Shown: in pieces, positions 1-11,119 of the stretch | Layout: each line of letters starts with the position of its first letter | Numbering within the stretch: the stretch's first letter is position 1 | From: Tillus elongatus | Taxonomy: Eukaryota; Arthropoda; Insecta; Coleoptera; Cleridae | Assembly (NCBI GenBank): GCA_964006375.1 | Contig: OZ023267.1 | Location: forward strand, 35,475,766 to 35,539,765 | Reading direction: 5' to 3' | DNA: 64,000 bases | The notes under the pieces: generated by a model | Database searches by the model: none | What the model was told of the DNA's origin: nothing | Seen by the model: the letters and a program-made list of their open reading frames with translations, nothing else | Position numbers and translations under genes: made by a program

Positions 1-477
1 TGATTCGTCAGACCAGAAGATTAGATTGGGGAATAAGATATTTTGATTGTTCATTTCCAACATCCATTCACAAAAGACCCCTCGATGCACATTATCTCCA
101 TGTAGAAGGCAATGAACATTCTGTTGATGATATGGATGTAAGACTTCTCGATGTAAAGTTCTCCAAACAAAGCTTTGAGAATATTGTAACTGCGTAGCAA
201 TCCTCCGAGTACTTGTAGAAGGTTGATCCATCACTGCATCCACCATTCTCTCTTCGTATTCAAGTTGATGTTGTCTTCTACCATTAGTTTTAGCGTCAGG
301 ACGTTGTCCAATACCGCACTGCCGAAGTCTTGAAAACGATCAAGAAAAAACCCTTGGTGTAGGTTGACGGCGAGTGGGAAACCTACGTTGATATTCCCGA
401 CAAGCAACTAGAGCATTTCCATCAGCATATCCGTAGATAAAAATTATATGTGCATACTCTTCTGAGGTGTACTCCAT
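1..477 (-). pseudogene. Tc1/mariner-type transposase, DUF4817-like N-terminus, cut by window edge
   Basis: Minus-strand reading from the ATG at 475-477 gives an N-terminal helix-turn-helix of the DUF4817 type (MEYTSEEYAHIIFIYG, then ACREYQRRFP), a linker with HPYHQQ, and WSDES at the window edge, which holds the first catalytic Asp of a DDE/D transposase. An in-frame TGA at 340-342 (codon 46) breaks the frame, so this copy is dead even before the window truncates it. The order of blocks matches insect Tc1/mariner-superfamily transposases that carry this N-terminal domain; family membership is from motif recognition. The second and third catalytic residues lie outside the window. TIRs were not located. 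Confidence 0.75.
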
Positions 478-1168
478 TATAAGAAGTAAAAGAGTAGAAA
501 ATTTTGCAATTTTATAATGTTTACCAGTTACACCTATTCAAAATAATAACGTGTTAACCTAAACGTCAAGTGACTCTTAATGACAACTTTGGCAAACCAG
601 ACTACTACTTACTAAAATACAACAAAGATAATCGTCGTACAAAAAATTATCAAAACAATAAATTTTCCATATTAAAAAGATGTCGTGCGTGTATTCAGGC
701 CAATGGAGGCATTTTTGAACATTTATTGTAATAAATAAATTACTATAAGCCTGATAAAAGTGTATCATTGCGATTTGCTACCAAACAACGACTGGTTAAA
801 AATCATTAACTGTGCTCTAAAACACTTAAATGACAAATAACGAGAGATATTATATTGAGACTACCTATTTTTAGAACCGTCAGGCGCATGGCGTCATGTG
901 ATGAGTCCCATGCATCAATAATATGCTGTCGTACAGTGAAGTTTGACGTTTCATCACAAACTCTTAACAAATTACGTAATTTACTAATATTTAAGTTCAT
1001 ACAATTGGAAGTAATTTTTATGTGACATGATGATCAAATCAAGTTTATGAATGTTAACGCCCTCTAATTGTCTGCAAACGTAATCTCTACTTTTTAAGTT
1101 TGTGTATCGCCTTGTGTGTCCCGAATACTAATTCAGGGATCCCCTTAATTATTATACTTGTCATGTGC

Positions 1169-1169
<1 letters not shown>
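478..1169. other. No gene recognised; AT-rich flank of transposon remnant
   Basis: Probably contains the 5' non-coding part of the transposon at 1-477. Short minus-strand open frames at 577-768 and 806-1000 have no recognisable domain. Confidence 0.5.
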
Positions 1170-1232
<63 letters not shown>

Positions 1233-1247
1233 GTGTGTGTGTGTGTA
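1170..1247. repeat. (TA)n-(TG)n compound microsatellite
   Basis: About 60 bp of uninterrupted TA dinucleotides followed by a short TG tract. Not linked to a recognised transposon here, unlike most other long TA tracts in this window. Confidence 0.95.
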
Positions 1248-2549
1248 TGTAATATAAAAATGAAAAAAATTAAATTAAGTGTATCAGAAAAAGACAATAT
1301 GGGCGGTGAAGTGTAATGTAACTCCAACCGTATTAAACTGACGTATAGAAACTTTTTGATTGCGAATGACTTTGTTTTAAGTGTGTAGTTGGACTTCTAT
1401 AACGTTGCTCACCAGGTGACGTCATAGGAGGGGGGCAGGGCATATGCGCAATATCATATCTCTTGTAAGTCATTATATTATGACACCAAGGAGTGAAAGT
1501 ACCTTTAAAACTTTAAGAGTACCGCAGGTTGGGCGTTATATCCGCTAAAGCCAAATTTGGAATAAATTATTGTTTATCACTACAAAAAAAAACTCATTTG
1601 GACCAGTTTCAAGATAATAACTTAAATACTGTTGCATATATGAAGGTAGATCGAAATCCAATTATTCACTTTAACACTCTTTCAATTTTGACATTTGGGT
1701 TAAAGTGAGTTTGACTAAATCGTCATATTTTAACGCCATGAATCTATCGCCGCTCTATGTACCATTCATTTTGGACCAGCCTGTATATTACGTCACAACT
1801 TGTTTAATGCCATATCTCAAAAATCGAAAACGAACTACATGGATAAATCTTATATGTTGCAGCCCTGTAGAGATAAAGTATGCACTGTTTCTAAAATTTT
1901 GCTTTTTTTCGTGCTTGATGAATTAGAAAAACTTGCTTTGGTGTTTTTACCCGAACTAAAATGTGGTATCGATTACTAAACTATTTTAAACTTTAACCAT
2001 GTCGCAATTTAGCTTCCCTTGCTAGTTATAAATTTATAAATCATAACAAACTTGTAAATAACTAAACGCCTATTTCTGCATTACCTAGTTTCTGATCCCA
2101 AACGTGTGTTCTTTGCCGCCATCTGGATCTGCGCAGGAGGAAAAAAGGTGAAGAACTCCGCGGCTGTTGAAACATCATCTGTTCGCACTCACACATGTAT
2201 TTGTTCTCTCTTTTTCTATTAAATGCACTCAGTTTGCACCAAGACCTAATCCTTTACCTGGAAAATCCTTCCAGCTCAGTTTTCCTCACGTTCGTTTTAT
2301 AGACTAACCTTGTAATAATATATTTAACAACACGTGATGTAACGAAACATTTTCGACTATTTAATGTCTTATTTACTAAGAATGAGTAGAGGTCTCAATA
2401 GCAGGACGGTTAGAAGTTTGACTCGCTGCGTAAAGGGTTTAAAGTGTCTTCTTTTAGTAGCGTACCTATCACGATTTTATATATTGCTAACAATCAATTC
2501 AGTACATGCTAAAGAATAATAACTAGTGAGGCTGTAGTATTGTATCTGA
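1248..2549. other. No gene recognised
   Basis: AT-rich sequence with one TGACGTCA octamer at 1417-1424 beside a G-run. The open frame at 1705-1926 has no recognised domain and no splice or codon evidence. Confidence 0.5.
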
Positions 2550-2632
2550 GTTAGTTCAATTCCTGCACGCTCCACCATTGGCAGGAGACGTTAATCCGTC
2601 GGTACTATATACCAGGCGATGTTAAACACGTA
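2550..2632 (+). repeat. tRNA-derived SINE, short fragment
   Basis: Contains a B-box-like AGTTCAATTCC followed by a core resembling the SINE copies near 15.5 and 61.8 kb (CGTCGGTACTATATACCAG, then GATGTTAAACACGT). The A box and 3' part are not recognisable. Confidence 0.45.
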
Positions 2633-3225
2633 AAATATTCATACACTGTTACATAATGCTAGGATTTGAATTTTTTTAGAGCTTGAGTGAAAATACCCAC
2701 CAGCGACAGTAGGCCATGGTCGGGAAAAGAGGCCGACGGAATCTTGAATTAAAAAAATTTATGTATATAACAATTAATTTCATATCACATAAGCAGTACT
2801 GACAAGTTCTATATAGGTTTTCCGGTGTTTTTAAAATATGTATGAAAGGAACCGCTTAAGCTAGTTTAGTGTTTGATGCGACTTATCACATTTAAATCAG
2901 CGTTAAAACTAAAGTACCTAATGCGCGCCTTAACAAAGAACTTGAATTTTTAATAGAGCGCCATTTCGGTCACTTAAACGTTTAGTTAACCAAACTTGCT
3001 ACTTACCATTTTAAAACGTTGACATTGACATAAATACCGCATTTTATGGGGCCGTTTATTACTTGTAAAGACTTAAAAAATTTGGTACTGCCAATTGGCC
3101 AGTTACTGATCATTTTTATTCACCATCTCAGCCCTTTTTAAAGATTCACGTTTAAGAAAATTTTGGGGCAAATTTTTTATTGGAGGTCGACAGATGCTGT
3201 ACGCGTCATCGACCTTGAAGGTCGG
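2633..3225. other. No gene recognised
   Basis: AT-rich, no coding signal or obvious repeat structure seen. Confidence 0.5.
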
Positions 3226-4745
3226 TCAGAAACATATAGAAAACATGACTTGGGAACAAACATTTGTTTGTCTGTCGGTCCGTATGTCTGTCTGTTTGTA
3301 GCCACGACAACTTTCGAACGACTTGAGATATCGCCTTCAAATTTGGTATACAGTTAGCACTCGACAAACGAACGGTTCGGATTGTTGGGTAAAATCGCTC
3401 CAGGGTGTAGGAGATGAATGGGGGGCGATTTGGTGAAAATTGATATTTTATTATATTATATTGATTATTTTCGTTAAAACTTGAGTAATATAACGTTTTA
3501 GGGTTTGTTAATTAGAAAACTTTCAATTTCATCCAACATCTGGTATTTTGTGCTGAAATTAAATTTGGGGTTGAATGTGGTTTAATGTGGTTGGATATCG
3601 GTGACATAAATTTCGAATGTTTTTTCTAAAACGGCGTAAAAGTCTGAAAACCTATATAAAACTTGATTCTGTAACGATTTTTTTTATCTGTCGGTTTATC
3701 GGTCGGTCGGTGGGTCGGTCGATCTGTTGGCCTGTACGCCTGTCTGATAGTAGGTGCAATAACTTTCGAACGAATTGAGATATCATCTTCAAATTTGGTA
3801 TCAGTTAGCATCCAACAAAGGAACGCTTCGAATTGTTTTTGGGTACGATCCCTTCAGGGAGTAGGGGATAAATGAGGGGTGATTTGGTAAAAATTGAGAT
3901 TTTTTCGTTAAAACTTGAGTAATATAACGTTTCAGAAGTTTATGTGTACAGGAATAAGAAATTTTTTTGTGGTCAAGTCACGGACCCTGAATTCATTTCA
4001 TTGGAATATCTTTCTGAGAAGAGTAGATTATCACACTTATGCGGAAGTTATGATTCAATTTGGTACGTCTGTCTGTATGTTCTACAAACGAACGGTTAGG
4101 ATTGTTTTTGGGGAAAATCACTATATCGTGTAGGCGATGAATGAGGGATGTTTTGGTGAAGATTGACATTTTTTCGTTAAAACTCGTGTAATATAACGTT
4201 TTAGGTTTTATTCATTAGAAAACTTTTAATTACATCAAACATCTGGTATTCTTTGCTGAAATTAAATTAGGAGTTGAATGTGTGGGGGTGGAATGTTGTT
4301 GACAAAAATTTCGAATTTTTTTGGTGCTAAAACGGTGTAAAAAGTCTCAAAACATATAGAAAACTTAATTCAGGAACGAAATTTTTTTATCTGTCGATCG
4401 CTCGGTGTGTGTATGTCGTTATGTACATCTGTCAATAACTTTCGAACGAATTGAGATATCATCTTCAAATTTGGTATCCAGTTAGCACCCGGCCAAGAAA
4501 CGCTTCGGATTGTTTTTGGGTAAGATCGCTAAAGGAGGTAAGGGATAAATAAGGGATAATTTGGTGAAAGTTGAAATTTTTTCAATAAAACTCGAGTAAT
4601 GTAACGTTTCAAAAGTATAAGGGTACATGACTACAAATATTTTCTTTGTAGTCAAGTCATGGACCCTAAATTCATTCCATGAGAATGTATTTCTGAAAAG
4701 AATACACTATCACAGCTATGTGGAAGTTATTATTCAATTTGCAGC
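3226..4745 (+). repeat. Degenerate tandem repeat, about three units of 0.4-0.7 kb
   Basis: Three units begin near 3226, 3647 and 4347 with variants of AACATATAGAAAACTT, then a pyrimidine-rich TCTGTCGGTCGG tract and ACTTTCGAACGAATTGAGAT. The full period is about 700 bp (3647 to 4347). The first unit lacks the segment seen at about 3907-4140 in the second. A further shared block, TCGTTAAAACTTGAGTAATA, recurs near 3471, 3907, 4173 and (diverged) 4581. The units are strongly diverged, so the duplication is old. Confidence 0.75.
3915..4133 (+). other. Repeat-encoded reading frame, copy 1 (unknown product)
   Basis: This 72-residue frame lies inside the second unit of the tandem repeat. Its centre (KSRTLNSFHWNIFLRRV, then YAEVMIQFG) aligns with the frame at 4627-4998 (KSWTLNSFHENVFLKRI, then YVEVIIQFA). 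Many differences between the two are conservative, which suggests descent from a coding sequence, but no domain is recognised and no complete gene is visible. It may be a fragment of a mobile element or of a duplicated host exon. Confidence 0.35.
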
Positions 4746-4998
4746 ATTATTTTTTGGAAACGTTATATTACGTATAGACTCATGCAGCTTAGTTATTTCC
4801 AATATTTTTGCTACCACAGCAGAAAAGTTATTAGGTAAAGAAAGCCAAAATTGGTCAATCTCACCCTGTCTTAACCATGTGCAATGCCCCACTGCAGAGA
4901 AAGGTGCGAGAAAAACTCTGACATTAACCTCCTACATACAGCGTGTTTCGAATAAAAAAACACTGGGCTTAACGAGCTTTATATTCTTCGTGGTTTAA
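4627..4998 (+). other. Repeat-encoded reading frame, copy 2 (unknown product)
   Basis: A 123-residue frame whose first 35 residues are homologous to the frame at 3915-4133. It continues past the repeat into LFFGNVILRIDSC, then CLNHVQCPTAEKGARK. No signal peptide, membrane segment or known domain is evident. Being longer than its partner, it is the better query if the repeat derives from a protein-coding element. It could equally be chance extension of a decayed exon. Confidence 0.35.
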
Positions 4999-5645
4999 AA
5001 AAAAGCTCACTTGTTATACAATCAGCTATGGACGTGCCTTACGAAACCTAAAAACCAGTCGGTAAGATATTTACTTTATATAGGTACCCTTAAGCTAATT
5101 TTTCACGGTTTGGGATGAAAAGTTATCATTTTTAAATTGCTTATATAATAACGTCCCTTATTTTAAATTTTTAAATTTACTAATTTCACCTACGAGTTAG
5201 TTATTTGACCAAGAATGGTTATTTGGTCAACACTACTAGCAGTGCGAGCATTAGGGGTATGTTTCGCTCATCCATTTCACAAACAGTTTATGTTGAAGCA
5301 ACAAACGTTAATCACCTTCACCAGCTTTCATCTTAACTGTTCCAAAATCCAATACCACCCGCATCCCTTAATGCATGAAAACATGTGCTTGAAGGTATTT
5401 ATTTGAAGTGTTATATCATTTTCTAGCATGATATTTATTAAGATTTAAAGCAGAGTATGAGGCATTTTAATTCTGGGGATTTTTGTGTATTCAGGAATGA
5501 GTACGTGATTGTTTTTTATTATATTTTCCTTTGTTTGGATCGAATTTTTACTGATATTCTGCATGGTTGCTTGCATTTATATATTTATATGAATAAAATG
5601 ATTAATTGTGATAATGTATTTACTGATGTTATTCTATTTACACAG
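4999..5645 (+). other. Presumed intron upstream of the 5646 exon
   Basis: AT-rich and without recognisable coding sequence. It ends in a plausible 3' splice site (TTCTATTTACACAG at 5632-5645). Short open frames at 5215-5406 and 5457-5651 are judged to be chance. Confidence 0.45.
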
Positions 5646-6951
5646 ACTTAGAGAAGGCAGAATACCAGGTCTAAATGTGCTGGCATTCATCTTGAACTGG
5701 GTGTGGCCGAGAGACCGGTGTAGGTCTGGTAGTCAACTGAGCCTGAATTGGCACCCAGACTATTTGCATTCGGGCTCGCCGTCCAAATCTCTGGGTCGCA
5801 TCTCACGGGCAGCAGACGGTCGCTTCGTCCTTGTTAACGGCATGCGAGCTGACAGCCCCTCCAACGCAAGCAGCAGCGATGACGGCGGCTTCCTGCCCAG
5901 CAGAAGAGGAGTGAGAAACAGAGCGTCCTGGCGTAGACCCTTAGTGGGCTACCCGTCCCAGCTCAGCCTGAGATCAGACGCCTCGGGTCAGAGCGCCAGG
6001 GGCCCACCGATGTACATCGGCTTCCCAAGAGGACAGCACCTCCTGCCTCCGCCGTCCCTTCATCCCATCGCCGCTATCTACACCCCCACCCCGGCCGCCC
6101 CACAGCCCAGGATACAATCCAGCTCGCCCGCCACCTCCAGCGCCCTTATGTTTCCTCCCTGGACCACGCCTCTCTACTTTAGCGACCTCAGCTCGGTACC
6201 TTATCCCAGCTCCGCAGAACGTTCTTTTCCGACACCACCAGGATTCGTCCAGCTTCGTTCTGTGCACGAGCGCTATTCACAAGAACTGCCTTCGTTACGT
6301 GCTATACACGAGGAGTCGCAAGGCTTTGTACCTGTACACCCAATTAGGCTTCCTCCTCCATATCCCGTCGTAGCAGGCGGTTCAAGACCCAGAGCCAGGC
6401 TGCTGCCACGCCACGCACGCATCGCTAGAAGCGCTCCGGAGCTGGGTTCACCAGACCACTTAGACCGTTCACCAGAGAGCCGCTCTAGTTCCAGCGGTTT
6501 CGGCAGCAAAAATACCTCTTCGCAACAGAACCAGAGCTCTCAGAGCGGCAGCACGTTCACTGAATGGCGGTTGCCGCCGTACCGGCCACCCCCGCCTCCA
6601 ACATCTGCTCTACTGCCACCTCCGCCGCCACCCTTGGTAGGGCATTGGCTGGAGCTGGCCTCCTCATCGCCCTCCACCTCGGACCAGCTGCACAAGGCCG
6701 TTGACGTAGGCAGTGTGGACGGTCACTACGAGTTCGACCCCTCTACCCCAACCCCCACGCCTTCGACACCTACAGGACCCAGGGACGCCGAAGTTGGCGA
6801 CACGGCATCGCCCAGAAAGAGCTACGGTACGATCAGGAGCCGCTACGACAACATAGATGCCAGAGTCCAGGCTATGAAGGAGGAGTTCAACGAGTTCAGG
6901 AAGCGACAAGCTAAAAGGAGACGTAGTCACGAACTCGAGAGTGCCTGCTGA
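5646..6951 (+). CDS. Terminal exon: cytoplasmic tail of an IGSF9/turtle-borderless-like Ig superfamily receptor (partial)
   Basis: Last coding exon of a spliced gene whose upstream exons lie before the window. The acceptor is taken at 5644/5645; the frame stays open to TGA at 6949-6951, giving about 435 residues. It starts LREGRIPGLNVLAFILNW, then a Ser-rich stretch with SRAADGRFVLVNG, a long Pro/Ser-rich region with poly-Pro runs (RPPPPP, LLPPPPPPL) that could bind SH3, WW or EVH1 domains, and a charged helical end (DARVQAMKEEFNEFRKRQAK) finishing ELESAC. No Ig, FN3 or membrane segment is in this exon, as expected for an intracellular tail. GC content is far above the surroundings, typical of a constrained exon. 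Assignment to turtle/IGSF9 rests on remembered tail features and on the Ig exon at 62364; another adhesion receptor is possible. Borderless and turtle cannot be told apart here. Confidence 0.6.
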
Positions 6952-7750
6952 CGACACGGACACAGACAGACACGTGCGTGGTACCCCTCTAACCCATGTT
7001 CAGTGTGATATTCGTAAGCACTAAAACGAAACATGTTCTAAATATTTGCAACAAAGAACCAAAACTCCAAAGAGACTTTATTATTTAAATTGTATAAATA
7101 TAAGTACACATTAATTCTACACTTATAAAAGGTTACGTCGTATTTCTACTGTAGAATTTTAGCATGAGGCTCAAAAATTCCATTTAAGTCACACAACACA
7201 AAAACGTCGGATTTTGTGTAAAGAAAAAGGCTATGACGGGCAAATGTAAGATCCACTAAGTACACAGTCTTCATTCGTGTATCCATGAATGTATCATTTT
7301 GTATTTTTCATAAAATTATTTAGACTATGCTTAAGATAGAGGACTACCATCTTTTGGCTAATTTTCGCAAAAAAAATTGCTAAAGAGAACACTACTTTTG
7401 AATTATTTTTTTTTTGTATTTTAATGTTCGAGCATTTCTCAAATTGTTTAAAAAATAACATTACAAAACAACAAGCAACGCAAATAAGATCTGGCTAAGC
7501 TCAATTGTCCCCACTATTTTTTTTATAAATATGCTGATTATAACTATAATTCAAATATACAATTTTTCAGTCATGACGTACATATTTGAATAATTAAATT
7601 TTATATATTTACAGAGAAAACCAAAACAAATCAACAACATTTTCGATTAATTAATTGTTATCATAAACATTGCACTAAATGCTTATGATATGTAATTAAT
7701 TATATTGATAGTTATCTCATCGTAAATAAAGCGTTGTTATTTTCATTTCA
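6952..7750 (+). other. Probable 3' UTR of the receptor gene
   Basis: AT-rich sequence after the stop codon. The clearest polyadenylation hexamer is AATAAA at 7725-7730, followed by a T-rich stretch. The exact cleavage site cannot be set from sequence alone. Confidence 0.45.
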
Positions 7751-7964
7751 GTAATTAAAACAGCCAAATATTAAAAAAGTCTTTATTAATTAAACGCAAA
7801 AAGTGGCACAAATAATTTTGACTGGAATTTTGTAGCTTTGTCCTTTATAAACCTATAAATCCATTTGTGAAACCTCCTTTGAAGTTAATAACTTATTTCT
7901 TCGTTCATTAAAGCCATTGTTTTCGATAGTTTTTTCAGACTTTCCAAACCAAAAAAGCCTGGAC

Positions 7965-8301
7965 TCAGCAAGTGCGTTATGAATTTTCATAGAAATGATC
8001 TGGTGAAAATATTTTATTATAACTTTTTTCTTGTAACATAGAAATCTAAGTTTTGGTGTATAACTTACTTTTTATATCATAAACCTACCTACAAAATTTG
8101 GTTATCATAGCTTTTTTATTTTTTGAGATAAAAAAATGTTTCGAATAAAAACTCAAAATTTTCCCGGAAAACCTCGTCCGATTTTCTTGACTAACGAACT
8201 TATTCAAGCCATTTACAAAAGTAAGGTACGTGCCAAATTTTATCAAAATCGGCCCATTATCTTTTGAGTTATCGGTGTAATACCCACACACACACACACA
8301 C

Positions 8302-8381
<80 letters not shown>
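7965..8381 (-). repeat. Family X repeat, distal (R2) half, split by mariner A
   Basis: Read on the minus strand this runs from the microsatellite through CCGATAACTCAAAAGATAAT to CATAACGCACTTGCTG. It matches the right halves of the copies at 42.2, 48.4, 54.2 and 63.3 kb. Its partner half (R1) lies at 10541-10665, on the far side of mariner A, so the mariner inserted into the internal (TA)n of one complete copy. Confidence 0.7.
8285..8381. repeat. (CA)n-(TA)n microsatellite of family X
   Basis: CA repeats at 8285-8304, then TA repeats to 8381, ending where the TIR of mariner A begins. The TA tract resumes directly after the element at 10449. Confidence 0.95.
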
Positions 8382-8384
<3 letters not shown>

Positions 8385-8722
8385 TGTGGAACAGCCAAAT
8401 GGAATAAATTCGATAACGGATAAATGAGGACGTGTTGGGAAAAACGCTTGGACAGGTCGATTTGTATTTTTAACTGCGCATCTTTTTCAAGAAAAAAAAT
8501 TTATTTAGGGTACGTCATGTGACAGTGGCCAATACCAACTTTCTTATTTTAAATACAAGCCCCTGTATATTATTAATTTTTTGGATTCTTCAGAAAATTC
8601 TAGACATAATTCATGTACAATGTTCTATACCTATCTTCAACTGTTTCGGAAATATTAAGTATTTTCAGATTTATTACAAAAATTAACATTAAAAATAGAA
8701 AATTATTTTATTTCACAAATTC
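8382..8722 (+). repeat. Left TIR of mariner A (341 bp)
   Basis: Inverted copy of 10108-10448. Homology ends after TTTCACAAATTC at 8722. It is far longer than the roughly 30-bp TIRs of classical mariners. Confidence 0.9.
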
Positions 8723-8778
8723 TAATAAGAAATACTGATTATTTCTTAATAATTTAAAAAAACAAAAAAAAATTAATG

Positions 8779-9867
8779 TCAATGTAGTAAATGTTCAAAA
8801 TGCTCGCCACGAACATCTTGGCAACATGCTAATCTGGTATAGAAATGTCTTCTAACATTACTCAACATCTCAGGCGTGACTGATCTAATCGCAAGCGTGA
8901 TTCGTCTTTTTAAGTCATCTAAGTTGAGGGGCTTAGTTTTGTATACAATACTTTTGACATATCCCCACAAAAAGTAGTCTAATAGCGACAGATCAGGAGA
9001 TCGTGCTGGCCATTCTATCGATCCGCGCCTCCCTATCCACCGATTTGGAAAAATTTGGTTCAGGTACTGCCGGACATTGATTTGGTAATGGGGCGGTGCT
9101 CCATCTTGCTGAAACCATATTTTATTGGCAGGAACTTGTGGGTTTGCTGGATCTGGATATAAGTTTGTCAAAGTTGGCACGACATTATTTTGGAGCAGTT
9201 CTAAATATTTATCCCCATTCAAGTTGCCATCAATGAAAAAGGGACCTACGATATGATTTCCAACAATTCCTGCCCAAACATTAACTTTTTCAGGATATTG
9301 CGTATGTTCCTCTCTCATCCAATGAGGATTCTCATTAGACCAATAGCGGCAATTTTGACGATTAACATGACCGTGAAGTGTAAATGTGCTCTCATCAGAA
9401 AACAAAACATCTTCTAATTGGATCACATTGTTATCTAACATTGCCATCATTTGTTCACAAAAATACGTTCTCCTATCGAAATCGTCCTCCATGAGCTCCT
9501 GAGTTGGTATCATTTTATAGGGATGCATTTTACTTTCCTTTAATGTTCGAAAAATTGCTGTGTGGCTAACGTTGAATAGTTGGGCTGCTTGTCGACCAGA
9601 AGTATGTGGGTTTTCTTGAAACTCAAGCGTAATATCCAATTTCGTATCATCACTTACTGCATTGGCAGCTACTTTTTTTATCTGTCTCACATGACCAAGC
9701 TCGCGAAACTGCTTTTCTATTTTGCTAATTGTTCCTTGGGATACAGGCGGCAAATTTGGAAATTTTTCGTGAAATAAGCGAGACACTTCCATCTGTGTCC
9801 GTGTGTTATCTCCATAACCAATCATTTGTAGAATGGTTATTCTGTGCATTTCTGTTAAATGAACCAT
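8779..9867 (-). CDS. DD41D mariner transposase (mariner A)
   Basis: A 362-aa protein that should catalyse cut-and-paste transposition at TA sites in the nucleus. Residues 1-110 hold paired helix-turn-helix DNA-binding motifs (ITILQMIGYGDNTRTQMEVS, then TSGRQAAQLFNVSHTAIFRT). The RNase H-fold catalytic core follows, with Asp158 (LFSDESTF), Asp255 (WFQQDGAPPHY) and Asp297 (RSPDLSLLDYFLWG), giving DD41D spacing. The usual Pro in the SPDLTPLD motif is Leu here. Length and motif order are complete, and no stop or frameshift interrupts the frame. The start is the first ATG, just inside the element, and the stop TGA is at 8779-8781. It is the only intact transposase in the window. Confidence 0.92.
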   Translation of the reverse strand: MVHLTEMHRITILQMIGYGDNTRTQMEVSRLFHEKFPNLPPVSQGTISKIEKQFRELGHVRQIKKVAANAVSDDTKLDITLEFQENPHTSGRQAAQLFNVSHTAIFRTLKESKMHPYKMIPTQELMEDDFDRRTYFCEQMMAMLDNNVIQLEDVLFSDESTFTLHGHVNRQNCRYWSNENPHWMREEHTQYPEKVNVWAGIVGNHIVGPFFIDGNLNGDKYLELLQNNVVPTLTNLYPDPANPQVPANKIWFQQDGAPPHYQINVRQYLNQIFPNRWIGRRGSIEWPARSPDLSLLDYFLWGYVKSIVYKTKPLNLDDLKRRITLAIRSVTPEMLSNVRRHFYTRLACCQDVRGEHFEHLLH

Positions 9868-10107
9868 TTTTCTGATATTATTACGTACAGTTAACGAAAT
9901 TCAAACGACAATAGCACTGACACTAATCACTACTGTCATGCAGGCAGACAACAAGTTGCTAAGGCTACGAGTTTTATACGAACAGAAAGAAAACTGTTTT
10001 TGTTTTTGTTTCATTTCATATCAGTAAAAAGAAACGCAGGAATGGTTTTTGTTTACTTTCTCATTATCAAGAGCTGAATGGGAAATAAGTATTGAATGCA
10101 ATGTAGC

Positions 10108-10445
10108 GAATTTGTGAAATAAAATAATTTTCTATTTTTAATGTTAATTTTTGTAATAAATCTGAAAATACTTAATATTTCCGAAACAGTTGAAGATAGG
10201 TATAGAACATTGTACATGAATTATGTCTAGAATTTTCTGAAGAATCCAAAAAATTAATAATATACAGGGGCTTGTATTTAAAATAAGAAAGTTGGTATTG
10301 GCCACTGTCACATGACGCACCCTATATAATTTTTTTTTCTTGAAAAAGATGCGCAGTTAAAAATACAAATCGACGTGTCCAAGCGTTTTTCCCAACACGC
10401 CCTCATTTATCCGTTATCGAATTTATTCCATTTGGCTGTTCCACA

Positions 10446-10448
<3 letters not shown>
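10108..10448 (-). repeat. Right TIR of mariner A (341 bp)
   Basis: Inverted counterpart of 8382-8722, ending TTCCACACTG next to the TA tract. About 240 bp of non-coding sequence separates it from the transposase start codon. Confidence 0.9.

Positions 10449-10540
<92 letters not shown>
10449..10540. repeat. (TA)n-(TG)n microsatellite, continuation of family X
   Basis: TA repeats to 10529, then TG repeats. Together with 8285-8381 this was one tract before mariner A inserted. Confidence 0.95.
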
Positions 10541-10541
<1 letters not shown>

Positions 10542-10665
10542 ATATAAATTGAAACTGACCCCGGATATGGGTTCTAGGGGTCCTAGTTCGCGCTCATTTG
10601 CAAAAAAAATTCAAAATTCAAAAGCGGAATGTCCCCATCAGGAATTTTTTCTACGAAAATTCCCT
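10541..10665 (-). repeat. Family X repeat, proximal (R1) half
   Basis: Contains AAATTGAAACTGACCCCGGA and GGTTCTAGGGGTCCTAG, then CGCGCTCATTTG. The same block sits beside TA tracts at 50.65, 54.0 and 62.7 kb and, more diverged, at 45.3 and 62.0 kb. Confidence 0.7.
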
Positions 10666-11116
10666 AAAAATAAAAAATTATTTTAAAACATGTATGTTTT
10701 TTCCAAAACTTTGAAGTGAGCAGTTTTTCAAAATTCGTTTGCATTCTTTTTAAATACAACTTTCGGTAATTGTCTAGTTCCTTGACATATAAGCGATTTT
10801 GATGAAATGTTGCATAACTACGTCGTTTTGTGCGTAGATGACGAAAATAACGAAGAAAGTCATAGCACACGCGTATTTTTTAAAATATCGTCATTTCTCC
10901 GACGAAAATCTTCATCATTTTCATGATAGTGTTTTTCAATTTTTGACATCTTATCGCTCATTATCACTCTAAACACAGCATATCACCCAATTGTAACGTA
11001 CCTATTTGATATTTTCCATTTTTTTGTACATAATTTACTCAAAAATTCAGAGAAGAGGCACTTGATATGCAAATGTCAAATTTAACCAACACTTTTAACC
11101 ATAATTCCTGTTGCCC
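10666..11116. other. No gene recognised
   Basis: AT-rich sequence between family X and the MITE. The minus-strand frame at 10664-10870 has no recognised domain. Confidence 0.5.
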
Positions 11117-11119
11117 TTA

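Larger units (their letters stand above)
8382..10448 (-). mobile_element. Mariner A: DD41D Tc1/mariner transposon, apparently complete
   Basis: A 2067-bp element bounded by inverted repeats starting CAGTGTGGAACAGCC, with TA on both sides (8380-8381 and 10449-10450). The TIRs are 341 bp long and differ at only a handful of positions, pointing to recent insertion. It holds one uninterrupted 362-codon transposase gene. The catalytic spacing (41 residues between the second and third Asp) places it with the rosa/Visitor-type DD41D group rather than DD34D mariner. With intact ends and an open frame it is a candidate autonomous element. Confidence 0.92.

Noticed and set aside
1417..1424. Isolated TGACGTCA octamer as a promoter
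   Set aside because: A single 8-bp motif far from any recognised transcription unit is expected by chance or from repeats.
5215..5406. Candidate signal-peptide or small exon before the receptor tail
   Set aside because: A GTATGT follows at 5257, but there is no acceptor or sequence similarity, and the gene's N-terminus must lie far upstream.
5974..6963. Antisense open frames over the receptor tail exon
   Set aside because: Shadows caused by high GC and codon periodicity of the real plus-strand exon; no domain seen.
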